64,000 bases of DNA from Aricia agestis. Lineage: Eukaryota > Arthropoda > Insecta > Lepidoptera > Lycaenidae. The stretch is taken from assembly GCF_905147365.1 (NCBI RefSeq), contig NC_056409.1:2175001-2239000 (forward strand), in the 5' to 3' direction. Shown here one piece after another: positions 11,726 to 22,914 of this stretch; the first letter of the stretch is position 1, and each line of letters opens with the position of its first letter. Position numbers and translations under genes: made by a program. The notes under the pieces were generated by a model. The model was given only the letters and a program-made list of their open reading frames with translations, had not been told where the DNA came from and ran no database searches.

Positions 11726-11892
11726 AGGTTCACACGGCACAATCCTGCACGTTTTTTTGCAGTATACATCTCAACATTCATACGCCGATTGTCAGCAACA
11801 AAACGACGTGTGAATGGTTCTATATACATTGTATGCGCCACTATTCGTTAAGACGTATACTGCAAAAACGTGCAGGATTGTGCCATGTGAAG
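11726..11892. mobile_element. Foldback MITE (TTCACACGGCACAATC termini)
   Basis: Arms at 11730-11768 and 11854-11890 pair over about 37 bp with few mismatches, sharing CACAATCCTGCACG and TGCAGTATAC. The spacer is 85 bp. Confidence 0.8.
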
Positions 11893-12851
11893 CTAACACG
11901 CTGACAGACACGACAAACGTTGACTTAACATAACCCGACCAAGCAACGTAGGCCCGCTATCTGCCTGTGATTTACGAATCAATTTCTCTATTGGTATCTA
12001 CAAGTTAAGTTATCATACCTATTAATACACATAAAACTGTGACTCGCTGAATACTGTTCTGTGTTTTGCTTGAAGCCAAATGTTTCCACAATTAAAAGAA
12101 GCTAAAAGGGCTAGCACGTAAGAAATAAACTGATGATGATCAAAGTATTTTTCTTTAATTTTCTACTGTTGAAGCTATAATATACTGTAATATTATTGAG
12201 TTAATGTTATACTTCATAACTTAATACAAAAATGGAAGTAAACATAAGTAAGTATATAAATATAAGTATACTTGCACGCGAGTGCGGATTGCAGACTAGT
12301 ACTGCGATAGCACAATGTTGGTTGAGACGCTCATTTCTCAGGTTCACTCCCAGTATTGATATTGCTGGATATTACGCGCCGAAAGCTGGCGGATGCACAC
12401 TTTCAAACTTCTAGAGGTGGCAAATGAAAGAGCAAATATTAGAGCAAATTGTCAGATATATTATTTCCAGATCCGCGCTCGGGTGACAACACGCATAACA
12501 GAAAAAGCGTCCAGTGAATTCGACGCAGAGCTGGCGACTAAATCGGTCATCTAGTTCCGTTAGCTACTTCCCTGAACAATCTTTTCTGATAATCTGCGTG
12601 CTGGCAGGCCGTGGGCAGTGGTTGTGGGTGTAGTGGGATGGGGAAAAAATGAAAAAAAAAGTAGGTTCAGCAACTTTTATTTTTTCCCAACATATTAATT
12701 ACCTAAAACGGTATGTGGTGGGAACTGGGGATGTAAATAGACACGAAAACATATGTATGAATTCAAAATCCGAGCGAGCTTACTAGCTAGAAATACAAAA
12801 ATAAAATTAACTTAATTAACGAATAACGAAGTTGCAACATAATATACTACT
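11893..12851. other. Mostly unrecognised; P5-type fragment at the left
   Basis: 11930-12000 carries a diverged P5 fragment (CCCGACCAAGCAACGTAGGC). The remainder holds no gene I can support. A B-box-like GGTTCACTCCC at 12340 lacks a convincing A box. Confidence 0.4.
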
Positions 12852-13119
12852 AAAGGTCAATTCAGACCGCAACGCGACGCGTAGATGCATTTCTAAGGGT
12901 TGATTCAGACGCAACGCGACGAGGCGAGGCGCTGCGCGGCATAAATTTGTATGGATTTGACAGATTTCAATGGGAACAAATATAATGACCACCAAAAAAT
13001 GCACTGATACCCTAAACTTGTTTACCAAAAAAAGACAATTAACACCAAAAAAATAAAGTCTAAAATTGCAATACTACCAGCTATTTTAGTCATGACAACA
13101 CTTCAAATTGTAATCGAAC

Positions 13120-13260
13120 ACCAAATATAAGTAAATGATCACCAAATAAAGTAAATGATCACGAAATATAGTAAATTACCACCAAATATAGTAAATGATC
13201 ACCAAATATAGTAAATGATTACTAAATATAGTAAATGATCACCAAATATAGTAAATGATC
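13120..13260. repeat. 20-bp tandem repeat, seven units
   Basis: Units of the form ACCAAATATAGTAAATGATC, one of 21 bp then six of 20 bp, with one to four substitutions each. This is the left-arm array of the surrounding foldback element. Confidence 0.9.
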
Positions 13261-13705
13261 ACCAAATCCTTGTGAGCAAATCAATGCGATATTTCTGTGC
13301 AATAAATCATTACGATTGACAAAACATGTAAGCATATTATTAACAAAATAGTCGGCCAAGTGTGAGTCGGACATGGAGGGTTCCGTACCGTTATAGAACA
13401 AAATTAGACCTAAAATTGTGTTTTTGTATGGGAGCCCCTTTTAAATATTTTTTTATTATTATTATTACCTAATTATTGAAGTTAACATAATATAATCAAG
13501 GCCTTTGCGAAAATATCAACGTGCCTACCGGTTGCCATTATTGATATCGAGCAAAAAAGGCCAAAAATAACGTTTGTTGTATGGGAGCCCCCCTTAAATA
13601 ATTATTTTATTTTGTTTTAGTACTGGTTGTTATACTACTTTTGGTTTAAGTACAATGATTTATTTGGAGTCATTTTGCATAAATAGGATAGCGAGATAAT
13701 AAATC

Positions 13706-13980
13706 TTTGGTGATCATTTTACATTAAAATGCTAGTATAATGTTGGTGATAATTTACTAATTTTGGTGATCATTTTACTTTAAAATGCTAGTATAATGCT
13801 GGTGATCATTTACTAATTTTGGTGATCATTTACTTATTTTGGTGATCATTTACTATTTTTGGCTTTAAGATGTTAAATCTTTGGTTATCATTTTACATTA
13901 AAATGGTGGTCTGTATTTTGGTGATCGTTTACTATTTTTGTCTGTAAAATGTTACTATTTCTGGTGATCAGTTAATTATA
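13706..13980. repeat. Inverted counterpart of the 20-bp array
   Basis: Repeated GGTGATCATTTACTA-type units, the reverse complement of the left array. They are interspersed with longer ~50-bp periods containing ACATTAAAATGCTAGTATAA. The repeat is more diverged and has several unit lengths. Confidence 0.8.
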
Positions 13981-14365
13981 AGCCGATTTCAATTGCGTGA
14001 GACGTCTTGAGAATCTGTCAAATCCATATAAATTTAGAAATGTATCTACGCTTCGTGTTGCGGTCTGAATCAACCCTTAATTTGTACTGAATTGACAGAT
14101 TTGCATGTCGTCTCACGCAATTGAAATCTGTCAAATCCATACAAATTTAGAAATGCATCTACGCGTCGCGTTGCAGTCTGAATTGACCCTAAGTTCCAAA
14201 TAACCAAAATAAACCTCATACATCACAAATTGTGTGGTAAAATAAATTCGTTAATTTAAATAGCCGTGTCTAACCGATGGCTGTGCGTTTGTTATCACGA
14301 GGTAATATTTGTTTAATCTCCAACGTCGCGACATCGGCCGACTATTGCTGCCATAATCTAAGCTC

Positions 14366-14520
14366 TATATTTAAGGCTGAGCTTCCGGCCGCTAGTTAAT
14401 ACAGCTTTGCAGCTTATGCAGTGAGCTTTTAGACGCTGTTTGTTGAAAGCACTTTACGTGATAGAGTTTTGGAAACATTGATTTATTGTTTATTGATTTT
14501 GGTGTTTTTGAATGGTGAGT
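14366..14520 (+). promoter_or_regulatory. Candidate core promoter and first exon
   Basis: A TATA-like TATATTTAA at 14366-14374 lies about 25-30 bp before a possible start near 14400. About 110 bp further on, an ATG (14512-14514) is followed directly by a strong donor, GTGAGT (14515-14520). Many insect cuticle and secreted-protein genes have a first exon coding for only one to a few residues. No second exon was identified, so this stays a candidate. 14521-15285 holds nothing else recognised. Confidence 0.25.
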
Positions 14521-15285
14521 GACTTTTCTTGCAGATACAAAATAGTCTGCATTATTGTTAGTGTGGTGGCTATGGTATCACTATTTTAGATGGAAACTTT
14601 AAAATTCTTATTTTTGAGGCATTTTTCTATCAATTTTTCTAGTAGATTCCAATTTCCTTAATTAATTAAGTAAAGTAATGTAAATTTCACTGGTTTGTGC
14701 ACAACAAAGTATGTTTGTTTGTTTGTATTTGATCCTTTAAATACTACATCTACTGCGTAGTTGAAAAAGTTCTCTATACTCTAGCTGTGATTTTTACGCT
14801 GCACTAAAGTTTTCTCAAAGAAAATCTGTACAATTAATTTAATTCTAAGTTACAACAGGTGCATCGGACGTAGTTTTAACAAGTTTCAAGTTTTAAAGAA
14901 CATTTTCAATTATTCAGATGAAAAAACAATTACTTTGAGTCAAGTCGGGCCCGCGGGAAATTAGCGGAGGTGCAGTGCGATCGCGATGAGAATGTTCCTA
15001 AAAATGAAACTGGAACTTGAAAAAATTTCATTTGATATTTGCTTCGGGTGATCTGAGCGTGCACAAGAACAATGCGCTCTGTCGGATCGCAGTTATCCGT
15101 ATTTTGGTACCAGATGTAATATTATAAAGAACGAATATCACTCTGCACAGAATTAAAAATTTGGTGTTTAAAAAGTTTCCGTCAAACAAAAAAACCTTAA
15201 TATAATAAAAAGTTGAAGCATGTTTATTCGTTTTCTTGCATTAATTATTAGGCTCCGAAACGATTCGATTTTGATGAAATTCGAT

Positions 15286-15539
15286 CACTGACCTCTATAA
15301 TACACTGGACAGGCTATGCCGTACAAAATGACAGCTATTTCTAATGCCGATTTGAAGCGCCGCGGTGAGCGTACTGTGAACTAATTTATATAGAAAATGA
15401 CAACCGCCATTTGCAAAATAGTAGTTCCAAGTACACTCACTACTGCTTTCACATGGCAATCAGCGCCAATATGGCGACTTTCAAATAGGCATATTTTATT
15501 GATAGCGATCGCCTGTCCAGTGTATTATAGAGGTCAGTG
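15286..15539. mobile_element. MITE with 8-bp target duplication (hAT-type candidate)
   Basis: 254 bp with inverted ends of about 28 bp (CACTGACCTCTATAATACAC, then TGGACAGGC). They are flanked by exact AATTCGAT duplications at 15278-15285 and 15540-15547. An 8-bp duplication and CA start fit hAT elements. No transposase. Confidence 0.85.
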
Positions 15540-15547
15540 AATTCGAT

Positions 15548-16010
15548 ACACATACGATTTACGGAAAAGGATTTGTTTGGCTTTTGGTTACTGAAAAATA
15601 TACCTACGGGAAACAATGTCTTTATACTACAAGCCAACAAATTTTCATGTAAAAGCTTATAGAAACAGAAATAATCATAATACGTGCAGTGCAAAATATT
15701 GGTGCTAAAGGGAGATCGTCTGTTCACAATATTAAATCCTCGCACCTGACGCAGACAGTAGATACACGGACACACAGACACTTTACACTTCAATATACGG
15801 TATAAGGGTATCGAATATCTCCAGATTTGGAGCCGTGTCTTCTGTCGACACATTTTACTGTTAGATATGAAAAACTTTGCTAACATTTCAGCATCGCTTA
15901 CTATGAAATGTTTGCGTAAAAGCGTTCAACTAAAAAAAAAACAAAAGGAAAGTCAAATTGACTTTCCTTTTGTTACTTTGGGAAAATCTTAATTTTTACA
16001 GTAATTCTAT
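15548..16010. other. Unrecognised stretch with one perfect hairpin
   Basis: Contains 15940-15956 paired exactly with 15958-15974 (17-bp arms, one-base centre, motif AACAAAAGGAAAGTCAA). The 145-codon - strand open frame 15449-15886 overlaps the MITE and has no recognised domain, so it is not called. Confidence 0.5.
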
Positions 16011-16390
16011 TCATAATCATAATCATAATCATAATATCTTTATTTGCTCGAAATGTGGTTAGTAAAAATATGACAAAAGTAATATCAGCACAATTCGCTA
16101 ATAAATTGTTAGCATGCAAATATTAATTTCTCATAAATTTAAATAATAAAACAGTATGCAAGTATATTTTATTATTTATATAGTTATTCAGTTACAATAT
16201 GACAAAAAATAACAGTAGTAACAATAATAAAATAATTAAGTAAAATGACATAAAAAAAGGAAATCTAATTTAAATGGTTAGTACTAAGTGTCTATAAAGT
16301 AATTAATTCATCTTATGAAACATAGTAATAAAATGTTTTAATATTATATTTTTCATTATCATCATCCAAAATGTCCTAAGATACAATTTT

Positions 16391-16750
16391 CAGTCAACAG
16401 GTTAAATTAATTCATACAAACAATGTCAAAAGGTATAAAATTGATCATTGATTAATGAATAATAATAACATTATTAGTGAAAATAAAAATAAAATGTCAA
16501 TTAGTCAAAATTAAATTTAAAAATTATATTATAATATGATGTCAATAAATTATTATTTCATTACGATAAAATTTCAGTCAGCAGATTGAATAAATTAATA
16601 ATAGAAAAAAAAATGTCATTTAAGGTATAATATAGGTCATTGATTAATAAATAATAATAATGTTATTAATAAAAATAAAATAAAATGTAAATGAGTCAAA
16701 ATGAATTAAAAATAATGTGATGTCAAATTCATTAATAATAAAAATAAATA
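16391..16750. repeat. Tandem duplication (~184 bp unit) in the LINE 3' UTR
   Basis: 16391-16574 and 16575-16750 are imperfect copies. Both begin with a TCAGTCA(A/G)CAG string and share TCATTGATTAAT, AATAATAATAA and AAAATGT blocks in the same order. The sequence is very AT-rich. Confidence 0.65.
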
Positions 16751-16792
16751 ATAATTACTAATGTCGAAGTTAAAAGTGATATTAAACTCTTT

Positions 16793-17397
16793 CTAATGTG
16801 TTATTGTTTTCATTGAGATACTGACATTGTTTTTTCTTATAGATAGCGGTAATTTATTATAAATTTTGGATGACATACCTAATATACTTTTACAAGCAAG
16901 TGAGGTTTTATAATTGTTTGTGTATATTTTATCATTGTCACGCCTGTTTCTCTTTACGACCTCAGAAGTCTTAGGAAATAGTTCAGGATTTTTATACACA
17001 AACAACACCATTTCTAATATGTACAGGGACGGAAGTGATAAAATTTTGTGCTTGAGAAAATATGGCTTACAGCCTGCAAACCAAACATTGCCCGAATGCA
17101 TCGCTTTTGCATTTTAAATATTATGTCTTTATCAGGTGAATTGCCCCAAAATATTATACCATAACGTAAGAGAGATCCAACCATACCATGATAAGCGGTT
17201 AAGATTCCATCAGAATTCATAATAGGAGCTAGCTGGAAAAGTGCATACGAACAGCTACAAATTTTTTTACTAAGTTTTTCTATGTGTGTTTTCCAGTTAA
17301 GCTTACTATCAATATTTAATCCTAAAAATGTAGAGTCATCTACGCCTTCAACTTTTGTATTACTGTATTGTACTTCAATTTCGGGAGGAGATTTTTT
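16793..17397 (-). pseudogene. LINE C-terminal domain, frameshifted
   Basis: From 17397 the RT frame continues (PPEIEVQYSNTKVEG, LNWKTHIEKL, YGIIFWGNS, FKMQKRCIRAMFG). It then shifts near 17070 into the frame that gives CKPYFLKHKILSLPSLYILE and SKIYNKLPLSIRKN, ending at 16793. This block is typical of the tail of CR1/Jockey-like ORF2 proteins. Confidence 0.8.
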
Positions 17398-18366
17398 TTA
17401 TGTGAAGTGCATGATGCTTGTTTTGCTTAAATTTATTTTCAAATTATTATTATTTAGCCAAGATATTATATATGTCAAAGTTTTATTAATGTAATTTTCG
17501 TAACTACTTATTATGTCACAAGGTATTATTGTTAAAGTACTATCGTCAGCAAAGAGTGTCATTGGTTTGTCAATTGTTCTTGGAAAGTCATTTATATAGA
17601 TTATAAATAAAGGAGGACCCAAAACACCACCTTGTGGAATGCCATAAATCAAGTGTCTCAGTTCGGATATAAACACGTCTTCCCGCAGTGTTTTGGTGTT
17701 TATTCGCTTTATTTTTGTATACTGTTTTCTACCTAATAAGTACGATACAATTAGCCTCAATGCATTTCCACGAACTCCATATGCCTCAAGTTTTGTTTTA
17801 TGATCAATGTAATCAAAGGCTTGAGTCATGTCGCAAAATATAGAACATATAGGATTTCCATTATCCACATTATTAAGTACTATCTTAAGGAAATCAAAAA
17901 TGGCTCTGTTTATATCCATGTTTCGACGAAAACCTTTTTGTTCCTTACATATTAAGTTAAATTTATCTAGATAATTGTAAAGTTGATTATTAATATGTTT
18001 TTCAAAGATTTTTACGGAGATAACGGATGTCAGGGCTATAGGTCTGTAATTATTAAGTAGTTTTCTGTCATTTTTCTTAAATAATGGCGTGATGTTGGAG
18101 ATTTTTAGTTTTTCTGGAAATACACCGGATTCTATACACAGATTTAGGACATGGCTTAAGGGACCGGACACTATTTCGTTAACAGCTTTGATCACAGGAG
18201 TTGATACGTCATTCCAACCAACACTCTTTGAGTTTTTTAGACCTTGAATAATTTTTTGTATGTCTTTAGGTGTGCTGGGGGAGATAAAAAACGAATTGAT
18301 CGTGGATGTAATATTGTTTGTGACCAGCGTTTGTGACACTCTTGCCATGTCCAGGGATGGGGTCAA
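17398..18366 (-). pseudogene. LINE reverse transcriptase domain
   Basis: 322 codons. Visible RT motifs in order: NNYRPIALT (105-113), KGFRR (144-148), FCDMTQAFD (177-185), GIPQGGVLGP (242-251) and LFADDST (271-277). FADD is the catalytic box. The FCDM and FADD aspartates are kept. A few residues seem missing after YIDH at 189. The frame ends with TAA at 17400-17398; translation would resume in the same frame, so this is a nonsense mutation rather than a frameshift. Confidence 0.9.
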
Positions 18367-18994
18367 TTTTATCTACAAAGTAGTTATTGGATGCGTTTGA
18401 AATTTGCCTTGGGTCTGTTATCGTGTGGCCATTTACTGTAATTTCTGATATATTATCTCGAGGTAAATTTATTTTAGACTGTTTTATAATATTCCAAATA
18501 GACTTAGTTATATTTTTAGACATTTTTTTTTTATAAGTATTTTGCGCTTTTAGGGTTAATTTTATTATTTTCTTTAATGTCTTTGAGTATTTTTTAAATT
18601 TTATTTTATTTTCTTTGTTAGGAAATTTCCTATATATCCATAATAGTTTCCTTTTCTTTTTACACCCCAATTTGATTCCCCGAGATAACCATGTTGGCTT
18701 ACTGTAGACGGGTATTATTATTATTTTATACGGGAAACATAAATTATCAAACAATAAAAATGTTTCCAAGAAACAATTGTATTCTTGGTTGGCGTCCTCA
18801 ATAGTATACACATCATGGAAACTTAGGCTATTAAGGCAATTTTTGAATTTGGCAATATTTTCTGTACAGTAGTCACGTTGTTTTTTGCGCCAGTATTTTA
18901 TAGTTGGCATATGCTTAGTCGGGCAATGGATAATTTGCGCTGAGTGGTCGGATAAAGCTAATTCTATTACTTCAGTCTTACAGTTTGTACTCAA
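18266..18994 (-). pseudogene. LINE endonuclease end and linker
   Basis: Begins at a TEVIELALSDHSAQI segment whose SDH (residues 15-17) is the final catalytic motif of the endonuclease. A lysine-rich linker follows. The true frame leaves this one near 18355, where the next segment takes over, so its last ~30 residues are out of frame. Confidence 0.8.
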
Positions 18995-19110
18995 GCTATG
19001 AGCAAAATTGTCTATACAGGTTTTACTGCTAGATCTGGTAGGCTCATTGAGGCTAGTTTAAAAGAAAAGTTCGTCAATAAACATTGAAAATCAAATGTCA
19101 CATATTTTTT

Positions 19111-19570
19111 TTAAATGTCAATGTTAAAATCCCCAGCAATCACAACTTGTTTATTTTTCTTTTTAGCCAGAGTCGTTAGCAACTGTTCTAGCTTAGCAAA
19201 GAATATATTTAGATTAGTCACTTTTGGAACTCTGTATAAACAAACTATGATTAAATTGTGATTCAGTAGTTCTACACCACAACACTCAAATGAACCTTCC
19301 ATAGCTAGTTCAGATGTAATATGTAATTCTTTCCACAAAATTCCCTGTCTTATCAGTTTGCATGATCCACCCCTGCTTGCATTTTGTCTACAAAAGCTGG
19401 CTCCCAAAATATAATTAGGTACTATAAGCTGGTTTTCATATCCAGCTTTTATAAAGTGTTCAGTCACACAAATAATATGTACAAGCTTATTATTATCTGA
19501 CAATTAAAATAAATTCGCTACCAAGGAATCACATTTATTTATGAGTCCAGCAATGTTTTGGTGAAGAATT
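19111..19570 (-). pseudogene. LINE endonuclease domain, first part
   Basis: The open frame 19503-19111 (130 residues) includes IICVTEH with Glu15 in the catalytic position and ends with AGDFNIDI (123-130), the conserved GDFN of APE-type endonucleases. The same frame upstream of a stop gives HQNIAGLINK-like residues to about 19570, the usual start of this domain. Just after GDFNIDI, a stop and frame change break it from the next segment. Confidence 0.8.
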
Positions 19571-19690
19571 TTTTTTTTTTTTTGTATTAATATCCACTAT
19601 TTCAATATTATGATCACTTCTCAAATACGTTACTATAAATTGGAAGACTGTTTTTGTCACTACAGACTCGTGTAATTTAGTTCTTTATGT

Positions 19691-20393
19691 TTTTAGAGAA
19701 AGAAAAAAAAGGTTTTATTATCAGCACTGTATTTGAATATTTGGAAGTTTTTTTGTTAAGATTATTTTATCACTTAGACACTTAGCACATAGTCACTTAA
19801 TTTTTAGCACAGTTTTGTCAATATAGCGCAATTAAATATTTTTTATAAATTTTTAATATAGAGCTGATGTAGTTATTTGTTTTGATACCTGTCAACTCCT
19901 GTTATTGTTTTAATTTTATTTATTAAAAAAATTAGAGGATAAAATATAAAAAAAAGTACTTATTTAACTCGCGCAGAAACTTAACCCATAAAGTATGAGA
20001 AGTAAAGGTCTGTAAAATTACTTTTACGCAATTTTATAGACATTTACTTCTCACTCACACTCAAGTTTATGTCTAGTATTTTTGAGGGATACCTCTAAAA
20101 GTCTCGACTCATACAATAAAATATGAACAAAACAATAAAATAAACTCGAACATCAAGTTTCATGACGCGCTTTATTCATTTGTTTATTTCATCGTCGTAA
20201 AAATTCAATCTGAAAATTGCGCGCCGTAGACGCAATCAGAGGGTGCTAATAAAAAAATATAACAACGCCAGAATGTGTTGGTCGTTGCGCTGCGTTACCC
20301 GCGGATTATAATGTTGACGATTGTTAAGTGATTACTGTTTTAAAGAGTACATTTGCTTATATTATTGTGATGTGTCAATTTTTAAAATCTTTT
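19691..20393. other. AT-rich, no gene; small hairpin near 20000
   Basis: AGAAGTAAAGGTCTGTAAAA around 20000 pairs loosely with a TTTTATAGACATTTACTTCT block ending at about 20056. Nothing else recognised; the left part may be LINE 5' sequence. Confidence 0.4.
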
Positions 20394-20586
20394 GGCGGCT
20401 CTCGACATAGGCGAACGCGTTGGCCAACGCGTCTGCAGACGCGTTGGCCCAATGTGTAGAACGGGCGTTCGCGCGTTGGCCGTAGGTATTTAGACGTTGG
20501 CCAACGCGCGAACGCCCGTTCTACACATTGGGCCAACGCGTCTGCAGACGCGTTGGCCAACGCGTTCGCCTATGTCGAGAGCCGCC
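20394..20586. mobile_element. Palindromic element P3, 88-bp perfect arms
   Basis: 20394-20481 is the exact reverse complement of 20499-20586, with a 17-base centre (GTAGGTATTTAGACGTT). It starts GGCGGCTCTCGACATAGG. It is GC-rich in an AT-rich setting and packed with GTTGGCC, GGCCAACGCG and GACGCG repeats. A longer relative sits at 31360-32585. The perfect arms point to a recent insertion or arm-to-arm correction. Confidence 0.9.
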
Positions 20587-21384
20587 GTTTGAGATCTGCT
20601 TCGAAGGTAGAGGGGGCTGTCGGCCTAAATAAGTATCGGATTGCTTATTTAGAAGCTAACGTTATATTGAATGACGGTGACCAAACTTTTAGATAAATTA
20701 TGGTGCACTTGCACTATTATACTAAATGAGTTTTGTGTGAACAAAATACGGAATCTCTTAATCTAAAAACACATTCTGCGCAAAACAGAAGCGAAAATCC
20801 ACAAAAGCCACATGAGATTGCAAAATATGTTTTACATTTACTGAAAAATAAACAAATTAATAAAGGTTTAAGTTGTATATTAATATATATGGATCTTCCA
20901 ATCTGGAAATCATTATTATACCAAAACATTACACCATTTTATAAAAATATTTGTAGCTCTCCAAAGCCATAATGATCGTGAATATGTTAAACAACACTAC
21001 ATTTCCCGTCAAATTCGATTGCTCGGTAATATCAGTTTCAGTAGGATCCAATCACAATATAGTGGGCCCTTACAAAGTGTTTACGGCGCGGCCTCGGCCC
21101 TCGCAGGCCCTTACAGGCCCTCACAGGCCCTACAGAACGAATGCCGCAACCCTTTGTCGCAGTTTATTGTACGCCCGGCAATCCAATTGAAAACTTGTAG
21201 TTTACGTGCTGTGCCTGATTTTCTGTTAGGGATTGGGTTACGGATAAAAGTGTATTGGACTGGTTTGTGTAGGAGACTGTAGCTAGTTGTAGAACTTGCA
21301 GATGAGTGTCAAGAATTATACAGAATTTCGAAATTTACGAAAATAAAAGATTTTTAAAATGACAAATATGTACTTGAAATGTCG
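20587..21384. other. No gene; short GC-rich decamer repeat
   Basis: 21098-21145 has four loose copies of an AGGCCCT(T/C)AC unit. The overlapping open frames at 20717-21282 conflict with each other and show no domain. Confidence 0.45.
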
Positions 21385-21755
21385 GGTACTTTTTGACCGA
21401 CTTCCAAAAAGGAGGAGGTAATACGTTCGGCTGTATGTATCTTATTTTTTTTTATATGTATGTTCAACGATTACTCAGCCGTTTCTGGTCCGATTTACAA
21501 TATTCTTTTTGTGTTGTATAGGGTTTGACTCAAATTTGGTACCATGTTCATAAAAGTGGTGACTTGATGATGGGATCCATGAGTAATCGAGGGAACTCTT
21601 CAAAATTTATACGGAAACATATAGTGATTTTGATTTTTTCTGAAGTGTTTCAGACATATACTACCAAAAAGTAAGATTTTGCACCAGGATGTACCCTGGT
21701 TCCGAAGGTACCCAACAGAACTTTTGAATCCTTATAGATACAAGTTCGAGGATTT
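21385..21755 (+). mobile_element. LINE-type repeat fragment
   Basis: Starts with GACCGACTTCCAAAAAGGAG and runs to TTCCGAAGGTACCCAACAG-type sequence. The same family is on the opposite strand at about 6790-7130. No coding sequence. 21756-22520 beyond it shows nothing further recognised. Confidence 0.6.
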
Positions 21756-22520
21756 TGGCTTTATTTAAACTACTCCAAGCAAAAGCCATCCTACATTATT
21801 TTTGCTGAACATAGGCTAAATTTTATTTTGGAAAAATTTGGGTTTCGTAAGATATTTGTGTTTTTCGGACGCCAGGTGTAAAATCAACCAGAAAAGTTAC
21901 TTATTTTGCGTACGCTGCCGAAACTATAAAAGATAGGACCATAAAATGTTTTAAGTAGCTGTAAATCTTATAAATATCTACAAAAAAGTCCGCGACACAC
22001 TGTACTTATCTATGTCGAGTGAGGCACAATAACCATTTTTCTATTTAAAATCTTGACTTTTTTTGGACTACATTTAAACGCGTTTATTTTACTTATGCTA
22101 TTAATCCTTATGAAAATAAATTATTTCATCACTGAGTACAGTTTATGTAGATAACATTTGGCCTTTGAATGGTTAAAATTGGACGTTTGGTTTTGAAATT
22201 ATGGCGAAATTAAAATATAACGATAGTGGGTGTCACCAAGCGGGGGTGAGCGTGCGGGAGGAAGACAATTTGTGCAGTGTGCACTATGCATCCCTTCGGA
22301 TAATGACTGCATCCGCGTCGTCGATGTCAGTGTTGGAGTCTGTGAATTGACCTGGGAATCGTTTTGCTGACCGAGTCTTTTCTGGGTAGGCTTTTTGCAG
22401 CCCTTATGATATGACTATGACCGCTAGTAATAATATTATGTACAACTCTAAGACAACAAGCTATAATATTATAGCCTTGTGGTCTCATAGGTAACTAAAA
22501 AGGGTAAAATTATTATTTTT

Positions 22521-22914
22521 TAACAAAAAATTTAAACCGACTTCCAAGGTAAAAACAAAAGTAATATTCTTAAAAATAATCTAAAAAAAAGAATCAAATA
22601 ATTACTATTCCTTATTATAGTGCCGTCTTCAGACTTCGCCTAAACCTCAACTATTTCTGTACTCAATCTTCATGCTTTTGAAGTCGGTACCAGCGTACCT
22701 TAGCGTAAGTTCTATGTCAAGGATCTCAGAACTTTTCCGGGCTGGTAGCGACTTCAAAAGTACGAAGACTGAGTACAGAAATAGTTGAGGTTTAGGCGAA
22801 GTCTGAAGACGGCACTATAATAAGGAATAGTAATTATTTGATTCTTTTTTTTAGATTATTTTTAAGAATATTACTTTTGTTTTTACCTTGGAAGTCGGTT
22901 TTAATTTTTTGTTA
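22521..22914. mobile_element. Large near-perfect palindrome (~165-bp arms)
   Basis: 22521-22690 pairs with about 22750-22914, with few mismatches. It runs from TAACAAAAAAT..ACCGACTTCC at the outside to TTTTGAAGTCG inside. The spacer is about 60 bp and contains CAAGGATCTCAGAAC. The ends reuse the CCGACTTCCAAGG / CCTTGGAAGTCGG string seen in the LINE-type repeat above. Confidence 0.9.

Larger units (their letters stand above)
12852..14191. mobile_element. Foldback-like element with minisatellite-bearing inverted arms
   Basis: The outer inverted ends share TCAATTCAGAC, GCAACGCGACGCGTAGATGC and ATTTCTA (12855-12895 versus 14149-14187). A second, inner set with the same vocabulary follows on each side. 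The left arm carries a tandem 20-bp array and the right arm carries its reverse complement. The centre (13345-13620) has LINE debris with GTCGGCCAAGTG and two copies of GTATGGGAGCCCC. The layout recalls Drosophila FB elements, whose arms are also built of short tandem units. No transposase is visible. Confidence 0.7.
16011..19690 (-). mobile_element. Decayed CR1/Jockey-superfamily LINE
   Basis: Read on the - strand: a 5' part from about 19690, APE-type endonuclease, reverse transcriptase, a C-terminal domain, an AT-rich 3' UTR, and a terminal (ATTATG)n tail at 16036-16011. The coding parts are separated by frameshifts and a stop, so the copy is dead. The C-terminal block (KILSLPSLYILEMVLFVYKN) and tail type resemble the Daphne/CR1-like end of the superfamily; the exact clade is not certain. 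A 14-base A tract at about 19570-19583 marks the frame loss near the 5' end. Confidence 0.85.

Noticed and set aside
13120..13260. Possible CRISPR array
   Set aside because: Units are directly adjacent with no unique spacers, and the setting is eukaryotic.
15449..15886. 145-codon - strand open frame
   Set aside because: It overlaps a MITE, has no recognised domain, and has a composition typical of chance frames.
20717..21282. Set of overlapping frames on both strands
   Set aside because: Mutually exclusive, no domains, no splice support.
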